A stretch of DNA of 64,000 bases from Magnimaribacter mokuoloeensis (GCA_041860225.1 CP151794.1:744001-808000); one strand, 5' to 3'. Positions 18,641-29,137 are shown, counted from the stretch's first letter. Program-made: numbers and translations. Notes: generated by a model from the sequence alone, not told the origin.

Positions 18641-19481
18641 GCAAGAGACCTAGCATTTTATAACCTATAAATTCGTCTGAAATTCCATTTTTAGGCTTCT
18701 CTGGCAGCTTCTGTATTGGATAAGCTATAGGGGTAACATCACTTGCTATCTTTTCTCCTACTTTAATTGCAGGCCTATCGACACTGAAATGAAATTTTTC
18801 ATCTCCACGTGTAGACCCGTCTTCAAAGAAGATTGCGGTATGCACTACTCTATCCTTATCCGTTAAGTTTGGTTTAGCTCTGTGGAAGGTTAAACCATGA
18901 TGGAAAGAAACATCCCCTTCTTTAAGAGTCTGATACCTAATCTGATTTTTTTCTAGACTAGTTGCTTCTTGAAAATCTTCATCATCTACCTTACCAGAAA
19001 AGATATTAATAAATTTTTGGTCTTTTAGTTTATGGGAACCCGGATAAAATCCTAGCTGACCGTTTGATTCATCTACATTACATAATGGTATCCAAGCAGT
19101 AATGGTATTTGTTTCTTTAATTGGCCAATATGGTTGATCGTGATGAGGGTCAGTTTCTCTTCCTCCAGATTGTTTTACTAGCGCCTGATCATGCCATAAG
19201 CGAATAGACTTTGCTCCAATGAGTTCTGAGGCCATCTTGCATATCCTATGATCAAAAGTAAGCTTACGAATCTGGAGATTGTCTTCCCATAAGTTTTGGC
19301 ATTGAACAAAGGATTGCTCATATTCTGATTTGTCTTCAAGATTTCTTTCATCGAGCTGTTTTCTCTCTTTAATAGCTTCTTTAACAACTTCTCTGTAAAA
19401 TTCTATTTCAGAAGGTTCTAACAAGTCTCTAACAACGACAAATCCTTCTTCGTTAAACCTTTTTTTTAAATCTTCGTACAT
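18630..19481 (-). CDS. Phytanoyl-CoA dioxygenase family (PhyH) oxygenase
   Basis: The 283-residue protein is an Fe(II)/2-oxoglutarate oxygenase: the HxD motif in DPHHDQPYWP, the LGFYPGSHK turn and the distal His/Arg in FHHGLTFHRAKPN are present. PhyH relatives hydroxylate lipids and small molecules; marine bacteria often have many copies. The start overlaps by 2 bases the start of the divergent dsbD-like gene, so the two promoters must lie inside each other's coding regions. Confidence 0.88.
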   Translation of the reverse strand: MYEDLKKRFNEEGFVVVRDLLEPSEIEFYREVVKEAIKERKQLDERNLEDKSEYEQSFVQCQNLWEDNLQIRKLTFDHRICKMASELIGAKSIRLWHDQALVKQSGGRETDPHHDQPYWPIKETNTITAWIPLCNVDESNGQLGFYPGSHKLKDQKFINIFSGKVDDEDFQEATSLEKNQIRYQTLKEGDVSFHHGLTFHRAKPNLTDKDRVVHTAIFFEDGSTRGDEKFHFSVDRPAIKVGEKIASDVTPIAYPIQKLPEKPKNGISDEFIGYKMLGLLPRD

Positions 19482-21531
19482 GTTTAAAGAACTTCATTTA
19501 AGACTCAGTAAGAATATCATAAAGTTGTTATTTTTCTGTCTAGTTCTAAGTATTAACCAATCACTGCACTCTGATTCAAAATATTTTGCAAGTGACTCTT
19601 CTATTGAACTGATATCAAACTCTAATTCAATACAACCAGGCGATGAACTCTTGGTGGGTGTTAAGTTTAGACTTGAAAAGGACTGGCATACTTACTGGAA
19701 AAACCCTGGTGATGCTGGTGAAGGGGCTACGATAAAGTGGAATTTGTCAAAAGGGCTTAGTGCCTCAAATATTCTTTGGCCCGGCCCAGAGAGAATACCT
19801 GTGGATCCATTAATGACTTTTGGTTACAACGATGAAGTGGTTTTATTAACCAAGATTGCTTCTGATGGAAAGGTCAATTTCCCATTAAAAATAGAAGCTA
19901 AAGTCTCATGGTTTACATGTAAAGATATATGTATCCCACAGGAAGGTACGGTAGATATTGAAATTAACGAAGGAAATTTACTAGCTACTTCCCATGATCT
20001 GGAATTGAAGAAATACCTGAGTAGGGTGCCTACTGTATTTTCTAAAGACTTCAGAGTCGAAGCATTAGATAATAAATTTTTCTTTCAATCTGATGTTCTT
20101 GGCGATGAACAATATACTGATGTTTATTTTTTTCCTAGTGAGTATGGGTTAACGAGTTATACGAAAGATCAGATTTTTGAAAAGAATCAAAACAGTTTTA
20201 CTCTAGAAATAGAAGCTTCAGAGTACAGCCTTGATCTAGAGATATTTGAAGGAATTATCGAGACTTCAACTGCTGACGGAAAAAAGTTCTTCTCAATATC
20301 CTATCCACTTGAATCAGATAAACCTGAAGGTGACAGTAGTGTTTTTCTGTTAATTTTATTTGCTTTTATTGGGGGGTTAATACTCAATATAATGCCATGT
20401 GTTTTCCCTATTCTAAGTATCAAGATTCTAAGATTTGTTGAGCATAGTGAAAATTCTTCAACTAATACTTTGAAATATGGTTTGTTCTACACTTTTGGAG
20501 CAGTTTTAAGTTTTTTACTAATAGCTCTTCTTTTGGTTATTCTTAAATCTAGTGGTGAAAGTATAGGCTGGGGGTTCCAACTTCAATACCCTCTAGTAAT
20601 TTCAATTCTTTTCTATTTATTCGTAGCATTAGGCTTTATGTTCATGAGCAGCTTAGTCTTTGGATCAAGCTTGGGTAACCTGGGTTCCTTCGCACAAGTA
20701 AAGAATGAATCCTTGGAATCATTTTTAACGGGTGTCTTGGCAGTGGTAGTGGCTTCTCCGTGTACTGCACCGTTCATGGGTTCAGCAATTGGATTTGCCT
20801 TGTTACAACCAAGTTTGAATTCTTTTGTAATATTTCTAAGTCTTGGTATTGGTTTTGCTCTCCCTTATCTTATTCTCAGCACCAAACCTTCATTACTATC
20901 TTTCTTGCCTAAGCCAGGAGCTTGGATGGAAACCTTCAAACAGTTCATGGCATTTCCCATGTGGGCATCAGCGCTTTGGCTGTTGTGGGTATTAAGTGGG
21001 CAAGTAGATCAAGACACTGTCTTAATGGTTTTGATTGGAGGATTGGTAATAAGCCTATCTTTATGGTTATTAGAAAAAAATACCTCTGAAAAAGTATTGA
21101 TAAGATGGTCTATAAGAGTTTTAGCAATAATTTTGGTTATCGGTTCTATATCTATATTGCCCACCCAATATAGCTCAAAAGAAAATCAGGCTGAGATGGC
21201 TATATATAGTGAAGCCTTGCTTAATGAATACCTATCCAAAAACCAACTTGTTTTCCTAAATTTCACTGCTGATTGGTGCATTACTTGTAAAGTAAACGAA
21301 AGAGTAGCACTAAACTCAGAAGAAGTTCTTAGTATTATGGAACAAAAGAATATTAAGTATCTAGAGGCTGACTGGACAAGAAAAGATGCAGATATAGCAA
21401 GGAAATTAGAAGAATATGGCAGAACTGGTGTTCCTCTTTATTTACTTTTTCCTAGTGATGGAGATCCTATTGTTTTGCCTGAAATCCTTACAAAGGATAT
21501 TCTTTTAGATTATTTAAATGAGTTAACCTAA
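19480..21531 (+). CDS. DsbD-type thiol:disulfide interchange protein
   Basis: The 683-residue protein has a signal anchor, a periplasmic N-terminal domain with a cysteine pair (FTCKDIC, about 145-150), eight hydrophobic segments including MPCVFPILSIKIL and SPCTAPFMGSA (the membrane cysteines), and a C-terminal thioredoxin domain with DWCITC near residue 600. This layout carries electrons from cytosolic thioredoxin to the periplasm (DsbD/ScsB type). It is followed by a redoxin gene that may be its partner. Confidence 0.92.
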   Translation: MFKELHLRLSKNIIKLLFFCLVLSINQSLHSDSKYFASDSSIELISNSNSIQPGDELLVGVKFRLEKDWHTYWKNPGDAGEGATIKWNLSKGLSASNILWPGPERIPVDPLMTFGYNDEVVLLTKIASDGKVNFPLKIEAKVSWFTCKDICIPQEGTVDIEINEGNLLATSHDLELKKYLSRVPTVFSKDFRVEALDNKFFFQSDVLGDEQYTDVYFFPSEYGLTSYTKDQIFEKNQNSFTLEIEASEYSLDLEIFEGIIETSTADGKKFFSISYPLESDKPEGDSSVFLLILFAFIGGLILNIMPCVFPILSIKILRFVEHSENSSTNTLKYGLFYTFGAVLSFLLIALLLVILKSSGESIGWGFQLQYPLVISILFYLFVALGFMFMSSLVFGSSLGNLGSFAQVKNESLESFLTGVLAVVVASPCTAPFMGSAIGFALLQPSLNSFVIFLSLGIGFALPYLILSTKPSLLSFLPKPGAWMETFKQFMAFPMWASALWLLWVLSGQVDQDTVLMVLIGGLVISLSLWLLEKNTSEKVLIRWSIRVLAIILVIGSISILPTQYSSKENQAEMAIYSEALLNEYLSKNQLVFLNFTADWCITCKVNERVALNSEEVLSIMEQKNIKYLEADWTRKDADIARKLEEYGRTGVPLYLLFPSDGDPIVLPEILTKDILLDYLNELT

Positions 21532-22139
21532 TGCAAAAAACTTTTTTTATCTTAATTTTCTCTTTTCTTTCTCAGTTTATTTTCAGTTTCGTACAAAATG
21601 ATGAAACTGCACCCGATTTCCAATTACTGGATAGTAATGGAGATGAAATTGCACTTAGTTCCTTCAGAGGTAAAAAAGTTGTTCTTGAATGGACAAACCA
21701 CGGATGTCCTTTTGTTGCAAAGCACTATGAATCAGGGAATATGCAATCGACTCAAGACTTTGTAAAAGATAAAAATACAGTTTGGTTAAGTATTATTTCT
21801 TCTGCTCCAGGAACTCAGGGATATATTACACCTCAGAAAGCTAATGAATTAACAGTCTCAAGAAATGCCTTTCCTTCTCATGTTCTTTTTGATCCTAGCG
21901 GAGTTGTAGGACGCAAATATGGTGCTAAAACAACACCTCATATGTACATAATCGATGAACAAGGTTTGTTGAAGTATCAAGGTGCAATTGATGACGCAGG
22001 TGGAAGAGGATTTATGTCGAAAGACCTACTTAAGGCAAACAATTATGTTAAGAAAGGTTTAAAAGAATTGGCTTCTGGAGAAGAAGTCTCCTCTCCAGTT
22101 ACTAAGCCTTATGGATGTTCTGTTAAGTATTCTTCTTAG
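21531..22139 (+). CDS. Redoxin/peroxiredoxin-like exported protein
   Basis: The 202-residue protein has a signal peptide (hydrophobic to about residue 20) and an AhpC/TSA-type thioredoxin fold: APDFQLLDSNGDEIALSSFRGKKVVLEWTNHGCPF with a single active-region Cys in place of CxxC, and GAKTTPHMYIIDEQG. Such proteins may reduce peroxides or disulfides in the periplasm. It shares the stop/start base with the DsbD-like gene, so a functional link is likely. Confidence 0.88.
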   Translation: MQKTFFILIFSFLSQFIFSFVQNDETAPDFQLLDSNGDEIALSSFRGKKVVLEWTNHGCPFVAKHYESGNMQSTQDFVKDKNTVWLSIISSAPGTQGYITPQKANELTVSRNAFPSHVLFDPSGVVGRKYGAKTTPHMYIIDEQGLLKYQGAIDDAGGRGFMSKDLLKANNYVKKGLKELASGEEVSSPVTKPYGCSVKYSS

Positions 22140-22140
22140 T

Positions 22141-22467
22141 TTACGCTGGTGGTTTAAAAACAGATCCGAGTTTTTGTCCTAAGCCCATATCTCCAGAAAA
22201 TTTAACTTTTCCCTGCATGAAGGCTCCCATTGCAGCTTGTTGATCTCCAGAAAAAACTTTTTCCATTGTTTCTTGACTATCAAAGGTTAAAGTTAAACCT
22301 GGATCATCGTGATCAGCTTCAACAACAGATAGAAATCCATCAGCTATATCTACATAGAAATTCGTTAAATCTTCAATATTGATTTGAATAGTTGCTTCAA
22401 CTCCTTTTGCACCCTCTGGGTCAAAGGCTGTTTCTAGGCCTGTTTTTAATTCTTCAAAAGTTGCCAT
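22141..22467 (-). CDS. SCP2 sterol-binding domain protein
   Basis: The 108-residue protein is a lone SCP2 domain: IQINIEDLTNFYVDIADG, then LTLTFDSQETMEKVFSGDQQAAMGAFMQGKVKFSGDMGLGQKL. SCP2 domains bind lipids in a hydrophobic tunnel. It stands alone and is convergent with the redoxin gene. The two PhyH genes nearby make a lipid-related role plausible but unproven. Confidence 0.88.
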   Translation of the reverse strand: MATFEELKTGLETAFDPEGAKGVEATIQINIEDLTNFYVDIADGFLSVVEADHDDPGLTLTFDSQETMEKVFSGDQQAAMGAFMQGKVKFSGDMGLGQKLGSVFKPPA

Positions 22468-22558
22468 ATTTACTCCATTTAATTTAGTGTTAGTAATCTT
22501 CTCAAATAAAAGGCACTTAAACCACCTTAAGTGAAATTAAATTGTTAAAATTTTTGTC

Positions 22559-23443
22559 ATGGAAAGAAAAGATATTGATCAAGAATCTAAAAAGGAATTT
22601 TCTTCGAAGGTTAATGAACAGGCAGGCAGGACTTCTAAGAGAGAAGTTTTACAAACCAAACACATGACTATAGATCAAAAAAATAGCTGGAATGACTTTG
22701 GTTACATTCTCATACCCAACTTTGTAGATGAGAAATTTTGCGATGAAATGAACAAGGAAGTAACTAATATTATTAAATCTATAATTCCTGAAGAGAGTGC
22801 TTTCAGTCACGCCTATGCCAGAGATGGTCATATTGCCATAAGAGAAATGAAACCTACTGAAGATCCAAAATCTATAGAAGATGAAATTTCCAAACTTTTT
22901 AGAATCCATTCCAGAGGAATTTTTAATGAATTTATAAATAACCAAGTACTGTGCGATATTCTAGAAGATATACTTGGTCCAAATGTAGATTGTTTTTTAA
23001 GTCAATTTATCTTTAAAAATCCTGGAGCCTGGGGTCAGCCTTGGCATCAAGATTCTTCTTACTTTCCTTTTGACAGAGAACCACAAGTTGGTGCTTGGCT
23101 TGCCACTAGCGAAGCGACACTAGAAAATGGGTGTTTAGTTATTTTACCTGGCTCTCACAAGGAACATCTTCATGAACACCTTCCTGATGATAGAGAAGGA
23201 TCCAATTATGGTTATACGGAAATAAAAGATCATGATTTCAGCAAAGAAACTCCTATGACCCTTAATACAGGAGATCTATTACTCTTTCATAGCTTCTTGA
23301 TGCATAAGTCCTATGACAATAATTCACAAGCAAGAAGGACGGCTATGGTCTATCATTTTGCTGAAACAGGAACTGATTTTGGTCCTGTAGATAGTCCCAC
23401 TAACGAATGGATTTCTGTTCGAGGAAAAGGTCTAAATGCTTAA
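22559..23443 (+). CDS. Phytanoyl-CoA dioxygenase family (PhyH) oxygenase
   Basis: The 294-residue protein has the Fe(II)/2-oxoglutarate set WHQDSSYFPF (HxD), CLVILPGSHKEHLHEH, LLLFHSFLMHKS (distal His) and a following Arg (ARRTAMVYH). The first 34 residues are polar and not family-like, so a start at 22661 (MTIDQKN) is possible. It overlaps the DUF3604 gene by 8 bases. Only distantly like the other PhyH at 18630. Confidence 0.88.
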   Translation: MERKDIDQESKKEFSSKVNEQAGRTSKREVLQTKHMTIDQKNSWNDFGYILIPNFVDEKFCDEMNKEVTNIIKSIIPEESAFSHAYARDGHIAIREMKPTEDPKSIEDEISKLFRIHSRGIFNEFINNQVLCDILEDILGPNVDCFLSQFIFKNPGAWGQPWHQDSSYFPFDREPQVGAWLATSEATLENGCLVILPGSHKEHLHEHLPDDREGSNYGYTEIKDHDFSKETPMTLNTGDLLLFHSFLMHKSYDNNSQARRTAMVYHFAETGTDFGPVDSPTNEWISVRGKGLNA

Positions 23444-25529
23444 AATTCTGAAATTTTTAGGTTTTATATTAAGTCCTTTTGTGATTGTTTTCTTATATGT
23501 TTTTATATCCTCTTCAGGATTAATAGGTAAATTACCTGAAGATGGTGAAATAGTATATTCTCCAAGACCAACAACGGAAAATGTACTTACTGATAAGCAG
23601 ATTTTTTTTGGAGATTTGCATGTCCATACAACTTTTTCGCAAGATGCCTTTCTATTTAGTCTTCCTATGCTTCAAGGTGAAGGTGCACACCCTCCATCGG
23701 ATGCATGTAACTTTGCTCGCTTTTGCTCTTCATTAGATTTCTTTTCCATAACAGATCACGCTGAAGGTATGACCAAACAAATGTGGGATGACTCTATTGA
23801 GTCGATTAGAAATTGTGATTCGATATCTGATAATGACAATAAAGATTTAATTGTTTTTGCAGGTTGGGAATGGACCCAAATGGGTCTTTCTCCTGAAACA
23901 CACTATGGACATAAGAATGTGATTCTTAGAGATTTAGATAACGTTCCCGATGTACCGATAGGTGCTGGTTTAACTGGACTTGATCTACTAATTGAAAATG
24001 ATCTTACTCCTTTTTTACCATTAGTAGCTGATTTTCCTCCAGAAGGAATAGATTTTGATTTTCTTAAATTTAGAGATGAGAGCTACTCAATACCTTTTTG
24101 TGATCAGCAAGATTATATAGAAGGAGAATGCAAAGTGAGGGCTGAAACACCAAAGCAACTATTTAGTAAGATCGATGAGTTAGGTTTGGACGCCATAGTG
24201 ATCCCTCATGGGACTACGTGGGGTATACACTCCCCTCCTAATTCTAAGATGAGCTCACAACTTTCTAATGAAAATCATGACCCAACTAAACAAAGACTAA
24301 TGGAGGTTTATTCAGGGCACGGGAACTCAGAAATTTACAGAAAATTTCAACATACAGAGGAACTTAGTCCAGGACAATTTAAGTGTCCTCTTCCAACTGA
24401 TGGGTTTGAACCTTGTTGCTGGCGAGCAGGAGAAATAGTCAATAAACAATGTATAAAAGAAACTGGAGAAGCGTGTATAGATAAAGCCAATGAAATAAGA
24501 GAAGAATTTGCTAATAATGCTTCTGGCTTATTGAGATTTGGATTGGTAGAAAATGCAACTCAAGAAGACTGGAAACAGTGCGGACAACTCAAAGACTCTT
24601 TTCTCCCGGCTTATACGTATAGACCATCAATGAGTGCTCAGGCAGCTTTAGCATCTCAAGTAAGTTCTGATGATGTTTTAAATTCCTTTAAATTGGGCCT
24701 CATAGGTTCCACAGACAATCATAAAGCTAGAGCTGGAGCGGGATATAAAGAATTTGCAAGAAAATCTATGGGAGATTCATGGGGTGCCAAAGACCATCTA
24801 ACTTGGATTCTTCCTCCTGAAAGAGGAGCTTCCTTCTATTCAACTGGAGGATTGGTGGCTGTGCATGCTAACAGACTCGAAAGAAATGAAATCTACGATT
24901 CGTTATATGATAGAGAGGTTTATGCTACTTCAGGGGAAAGAATACTTCTCTGGTTCAATTTAATAAAAGACAATAAAGAGATTCCTATGGGAAGAGAGCT
25001 TTCTTCTTCAGAGAATCCAAAGTTTGAAGTTAGAGCACTAGGTTCCTTTAAGCAGCTACCTGGTTGTCCTGATTATGTTAATAACACAATGAAAAAAGAT
25101 GAAATTGAACGTCTTTGTTTAAATGAATGTTACAACCCCAGTAATGAGAGAAACCTCATAGATAGAATAGAAGTTATAAAAATCAAACCAACACTTAACT
25201 TAAATGCATTACAAGAAGTGATTCAAGATCCTTGGTTAGTTTTAGATTGCGAGGACAAAGGACAGGGTTGCTCTGTATCTTTTGAAGATCCAGAGTTCTC
25301 TAAAGATAAATCAAACTCAGTTTACTACGTAAGAGCTATTCAAGAAGAGACTTTAGCAATTGGTGGAGATCCTTTACGTTGTGAATACAACGATAAAGGA
25401 GAATGTATAAAGATAAATCCTTGCTACGCTAGCGGACCAGATTTTGAACCTAGTGATGATTGCCTAGCCCCGATAGGAGAAAGGGCTTGGTCTTCTCCTA
25501 TTTTCTTAAATTATCTAAACCAGAGTTAA
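23436..25529 (+). CDS. DUF3604 domain protein
   Basis: The 697-residue protein starts with a membrane helix (about 7-28) and then a PHP-like metal site: FFGDLHVHTTFSQDA, FFSITDHAEG, FAGWEWTQMG and the later IGSTDNHKARAG. This is the DUF3604 family, common in marine gammaproteobacteria, related to PHP phosphoesterases; the reaction is unknown. It overlaps the PhyH gene, so the two are likely one transcript. Many cysteines in the distal part suggest disulfides and a periplasmic location. Confidence 0.88.
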   Translation: MLKILKFLGFILSPFVIVFLYVFISSSGLIGKLPEDGEIVYSPRPTTENVLTDKQIFFGDLHVHTTFSQDAFLFSLPMLQGEGAHPPSDACNFARFCSSLDFFSITDHAEGMTKQMWDDSIESIRNCDSISDNDNKDLIVFAGWEWTQMGLSPETHYGHKNVILRDLDNVPDVPIGAGLTGLDLLIENDLTPFLPLVADFPPEGIDFDFLKFRDESYSIPFCDQQDYIEGECKVRAETPKQLFSKIDELGLDAIVIPHGTTWGIHSPPNSKMSSQLSNENHDPTKQRLMEVYSGHGNSEIYRKFQHTEELSPGQFKCPLPTDGFEPCCWRAGEIVNKQCIKETGEACIDKANEIREEFANNASGLLRFGLVENATQEDWKQCGQLKDSFLPAYTYRPSMSAQAALASQVSSDDVLNSFKLGLIGSTDNHKARAGAGYKEFARKSMGDSWGAKDHLTWILPPERGASFYSTGGLVAVHANRLERNEIYDSLYDREVYATSGERILLWFNLIKDNKEIPMGRELSSSENPKFEVRALGSFKQLPGCPDYVNNTMKKDEIERLCLNECYNPSNERNLIDRIEVIKIKPTLNLNALQEVIQDPWLVLDCEDKGQGCSVSFEDPEFSKDKSNSVYYVRAIQEETLAIGGDPLRCEYNDKGECIKINPCYASGPDFEPSDDCLAPIGERAWSSPIFLNYLNQS

Positions 25530-25564
25530 AGGTGATAAGATAGGCTTTCAAAAGGTATTAATAG

Positions 25565-26578
25565 ATGGATTTTAGCGGAAATCATATCCTTTCTATAGAT
25601 CAATTTGATCGTTCAGATATAGAAAAATTATTCGCCGTTGCAGACAAACTTGAACCATTTGCCTCTAAAGAAAAAATAACCAGAGTTCTTGAAGGTGCGA
25701 TATTGGGCAATATGTTTTTTGAACCCAGTACCAGAACACGAATAAGTTTTGGCGCGTCATTTAACTTGCTGGGAGGTAATGTAAGAGAAATTACTGAGGT
25801 AGGTAGTTCCTCTCTCGCAAAAGGTGAATCTTTAGCAGATACAGCGCAAGTTTTGAGTGGTTATAGTGACATAATAGTCCTGAGACACCCTGAAAATGGT
25901 TCGGTTCAAAAATTTGCAGATGCAAGCAGGGTTCCAGTAATCAATGCTGGAGATGGATCAAATGAACATCCATCTCAAGCTCTTTTAGATCTTTATACAA
26001 TCGAAAAAGAATTATCTCTAAATAACAAAAACCTAGATAACTTAAGAATAGCCTTAGTTGGTGATCTAAAATACGGAAGAGCAGTTCATTCATTGTGTAA
26101 AATTCTTTCTAAATTTTCTAACGTAAATATGAATCTAGTTTCTCCAGGAGAGCTTAGACTTCCAGAAGATTTGCTGAATCAATTAAATGAAGCAGGAGCT
26201 AGTGTTGTTCAAACTGAAAATCTGGAAGAAGGTATTTCGGAAGTTGATATTATTTATGTAACCCGAGTTCAAGAAGAAAGATTTAAGAATAAAGAAGATG
26301 CTAATAAATATCGTGGTTTGCTGAGTCTTAATCAATCAATTTACACAGCCAATTGCGAACCAAATACTGTGATAATGCACCCTCTTCCTCGAGATTCAAG
26401 AAGCGATGCCAATGAATTAGATAGAGATTTATACGAAAATCCAAATCTAGCAATATTTAGACAAGCAGATAATGGTGTAGTTATCAGAATGGCAATTTTT
26501 GCCCTGGTTCTTGGGGTAGAGAGTAAAATTGCTGAAACGGCTAGATCTGTTAATTGGAAAGTTGGACTTTCAAATTAA
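25565..26578 (+). CDS. pyrB: Aspartate carbamoyltransferase catalytic subunit
   Basis: PyrB joins carbamoyl phosphate and aspartate in pyrimidine synthesis. The 337-residue protein has the carbamoyl-phosphate motif FFEPSTRTR, the KGESLADT loop, HPSQALLDLYTI and the aspartate-domain HPLPR. No pyrI regulatory gene lies beside it. The length is a little above the 310 of E. coli. It is convergent with the transsulfuration gene (4-base overlap). Confidence 0.96.
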   Translation: MDFSGNHILSIDQFDRSDIEKLFAVADKLEPFASKEKITRVLEGAILGNMFFEPSTRTRISFGASFNLLGGNVREITEVGSSSLAKGESLADTAQVLSGYSDIIVLRHPENGSVQKFADASRVPVINAGDGSNEHPSQALLDLYTIEKELSLNNKNLDNLRIALVGDLKYGRAVHSLCKILSKFSNVNMNLVSPGELRLPEDLLNQLNEAGASVVQTENLEEGISEVDIIYVTRVQEERFKNKEDANKYRGLLSLNQSIYTANCEPNTVIMHPLPRDSRSDANELDRDLYENPNLAIFRQADNGVVIRMAIFALVLGVESKIAETARSVNWKVGLSN

Positions 26579-27741
26579 CTTAAAGAGTTTTCAATATCTT
26601 CTACTAAATCATCAAGAGACTCAATTCCTACAGACAATCTTACCAATCCGTCGCTGATTCCTATTTCTTCTCTGACGTCTCTAGGTATGGAAGCGTGCGT
26701 CATGATCGCAGGATGCTCAATAAGGCTTTCAACCCCACCCAGGCTTTCCGCCAAGGAAAAGATTTTTGTTTTTTCTAAGAAACTTGTAGCGCTATCTAAA
26801 CCCCCCTTCAAAACAACCGAGATCATACCTCCAAAACCTTTCATTTGTTTTTTAGCTATATCGTGCTGCGGATGGCTTGATAAACCAGGATAGATAACTT
26901 TTTCAATAGACTGATGAGATTCTAGCAAGTTAGCAATTTCGTGGGCATTGGTGCAATGCCTTTCCATTCTTACTGATAGAGTTTTTAAACTTCTTAGTAA
27001 TAAAAAAGAATCAAAAGGATTCATGATAGAACCCACTGCATTCTGTAGATAAAGTATTTCATTTGCTAAATCTTCTTTTTCATTTGAGCAAACTACAACT
27101 CCTCCAATAAGATCAGAATGTCCGTTAAGATATTTTGTGGCTGAATGCACAACAATATCAAAACCAAAATCTAAAGGATTCTGTACATATGGTGAACAAA
27201 AAGTATTATCGCAAACGGCTATAAGATTATGTTTCTTAGCAAATCGAGAAATAGCACTTAAATCGGCAATTTTCAGAAGTGGATTGGTAGGAGTTTCAAT
27301 CCATATCATTTTCGTATTCTTATTGATTGATGTTTCCAGCGTATTCAGATCACTTAAATCACAAAAAGTAAATTCAAGACCTGCAGATCGTTTTCTTACA
27401 TTTTCAAAAAGTCTGTAAGTACCACCGTATAGGTCATCCATGGCAATTACATGATCGCCAGAGTCTAATAACTCCAATACTGTTGCGCTGGCAGACATGC
27501 CTGAGGCAAAAGCAAAACCGTAATTACTTCCCTCTAAATCAGCTATGCAAGACTCTAGAGCTTTTCTAGTAGGGTTTACACTTCGCGAATAATCATATCC
27601 CTTATGTACTCCAGGACTTTCTTGGACATATGTTGAACTTGTATATATGGGAGTCATAATTGCTCCAGTCGTTGGATCAGGCTCCTGACCTGCATGTATA
27701 GCTCTAGTTTCAAAACCTTGCTTATTTCTTTTTCTAGACAT
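26575..27741 (-). CDS. Cystathionine gamma-lyase/gamma-synthase family enzyme
   Basis: The 388-residue PLP enzyme has GYDYSRSVNPTR, YGGTYRLFENV, the ETPTNPLLKIADL block and the PLP lysine Lys203 in SATKYLNGHSD. The family includes MetB, MetC and cystathionine gamma-lyase. Its neighbour 4 bases upstream is a cystathionine beta-synthase, so the pair most likely turns homocysteine and serine into cysteine (reverse transsulfuration), making this the lyase. Confidence 0.9.
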   Translation of the reverse strand: MSRKRNKQGFETRAIHAGQEPDPTTGAIMTPIYTSSTYVQESPGVHKGYDYSRSVNPTRKALESCIADLEGSNYGFAFASGMSASATVLELLDSGDHVIAMDDLYGGTYRLFENVRKRSAGLEFTFCDLSDLNTLETSINKNTKMIWIETPTNPLLKIADLSAISRFAKKHNLIAVCDNTFCSPYVQNPLDFGFDIVVHSATKYLNGHSDLIGGVVVCSNEKEDLANEILYLQNAVGSIMNPFDSFLLLRSLKTLSVRMERHCTNAHEIANLLESHQSIEKVIYPGLSSHPQHDIAKKQMKGFGGMISVVLKGGLDSATSFLEKTKIFSLAESLGGVESLIEHPAIMTHASIPRDVREEIGISDGLVRLSVGIESLDDLVEDIENSLS

Positions 27742-27745
27742 GGGA

Positions 27746-29137
27746 TTAGTTTAATTTATTTCTATAGTAGTTAATTAAATCAACCTTAGTTACAAAGCCA
27801 ATGAAAGAATCACCGTCATATATTATTGCTACTTTTCCTTCTGATAATATTGAAAGTAATTCATCTTCCGATGCATCAAACTGCAGAGTGTCCAATTCAG
27901 ATATCATATGCTCAGAAACATTACTCGAGAAGGCTGCGGGATCTTTGCTTACGGTAAATAGCAAGTCTTCTTCATCCAAAACACCTTTTAATTGACCTTC
28001 TTCCAAAACAGGTATTTGAGAAATATCTGAGGCTCTCATACGGTTATAAGCAACTAATAAAGAATCATTAGGTGAGACGATTATCATTTCTCCTTTATCG
28101 GCTCTTCTATTAATTAAATCTCTCATGTCTCCATACTTTTCTAAATCAAGAAGATTATTATCATGAAGCCAAGATCTGTTATAAGCTTTTGATAGGTACT
28201 TATTTCCAGTATCACAAATAAAAGTAACAACATTTTTGTGTTCCTTTTGTTTCCTGCACCACTTTGCAGCGGCAGCTACTAAAGTTCCTGTTGAAGAACC
28301 TCCTAAAATTCCTTCTTCTTTAAGCAAAATTCGTAAGACCTCAAAAGCTTCTTTATCAGAAACTGTTTCTGCATCATCCATTAAAGAGAGATCAAAATTA
28401 TTCGGAATAAAATCTTCTCCAACTCCCTCGACAAGCCAACTTCCCCCATCATATTTGTAATCACCCGTGAGTATGGCATCAGCCACAATTGAACCTTCAG
28501 GATCTGCTGCAACCATGCTGATAGATGAATCTTGAGCTTTAAAGAATTCTGCCAACCCAGTTAATGTTCCTCCGGAACCTACCCCAGCAACCACTGCATC
28601 TACATTACCATTCATTTGTTTCCATATCTCTGGTGCAGTAGTTGTCCTATGAGCTAAAGGATTTGCAGGATTACAGAATTGATTTGCTAAAAAAGCTCCA
28701 GGAGTTTCGCTTAGAATCTTCCTTGCTAAATCTTGATAATATTCTGGATGTCCTTCAGGAACATCCGATCTAGTTAAAACTATTTCCGCACCCAACCCTT
28801 CTAAATGAAGGATTTTTTCTCTACTCATCTTATCGGGTATTACAAGAATAATTTTGTAACCTTTAAGCGCTGCAACCAAAGCCAAACCTATACCAGTATT
28901 CCCAGCAGTGGCTTCGATAATCGTTCCTCCCGGTTTAAGTTCCCCTGACTTTTCTGCTTCTTCAATAATAGAAAGTCCTATTCTGTCTTTGATAGAACCA
29001 CCAGGGTTGTTAGATTCAAGTTTTACATATAAGTCACAAGGCCCAGTATCAAGAGATTTGAGCTTAAGTATCGGTGTATTCCCTACTAGATCTAGAAGGG
29101 ATTCAGTAATATCCATATCTGTACTCATAATGTACAA
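27746..29137 (-). CDS. Cystathionine beta-synthase with CBS-domain tail
   Basis: The 463-residue protein has a PLP fold (Lys50 in NNPGGSIKDR, ATAGNTGIGLA, GVGSGGTLTG) and a C-terminal CBS-domain pair (about 335-460) like the eukaryotic-type enzyme. It condenses serine and homocysteine to cystathionine. The start may be the ATG at 29128 (MSTDMDI), three codons on. It forms an operon with the following lyase gene and is divergent from the methyltransferase. Confidence 0.9.
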   Translation of the reverse strand: MYIMSTDMDITESLLDLVGNTPILKLKSLDTGPCDLYVKLESNNPGGSIKDRIGLSIIEEAEKSGELKPGGTIIEATAGNTGIGLALVAALKGYKIILVIPDKMSREKILHLEGLGAEIVLTRSDVPEGHPEYYQDLARKILSETPGAFLANQFCNPANPLAHRTTTAPEIWKQMNGNVDAVVAGVGSGGTLTGLAEFFKAQDSSISMVAADPEGSIVADAILTGDYKYDGGSWLVEGVGEDFIPNNFDLSLMDDAETVSDKEAFEVLRILLKEEGILGGSSTGTLVAAAAKWCRKQKEHKNVVTFICDTGNKYLSKAYNRSWLHDNNLLDLEKYGDMRDLINRRADKGEMIIVSPNDSLLVAYNRMRASDISQIPVLEEGQLKGVLDEEDLLFTVSKDPAAFSSNVSEHMISELDTLQFDASEDELLSILSEGKVAIIYDGDSFIGFVTKVDLINYYRNKLN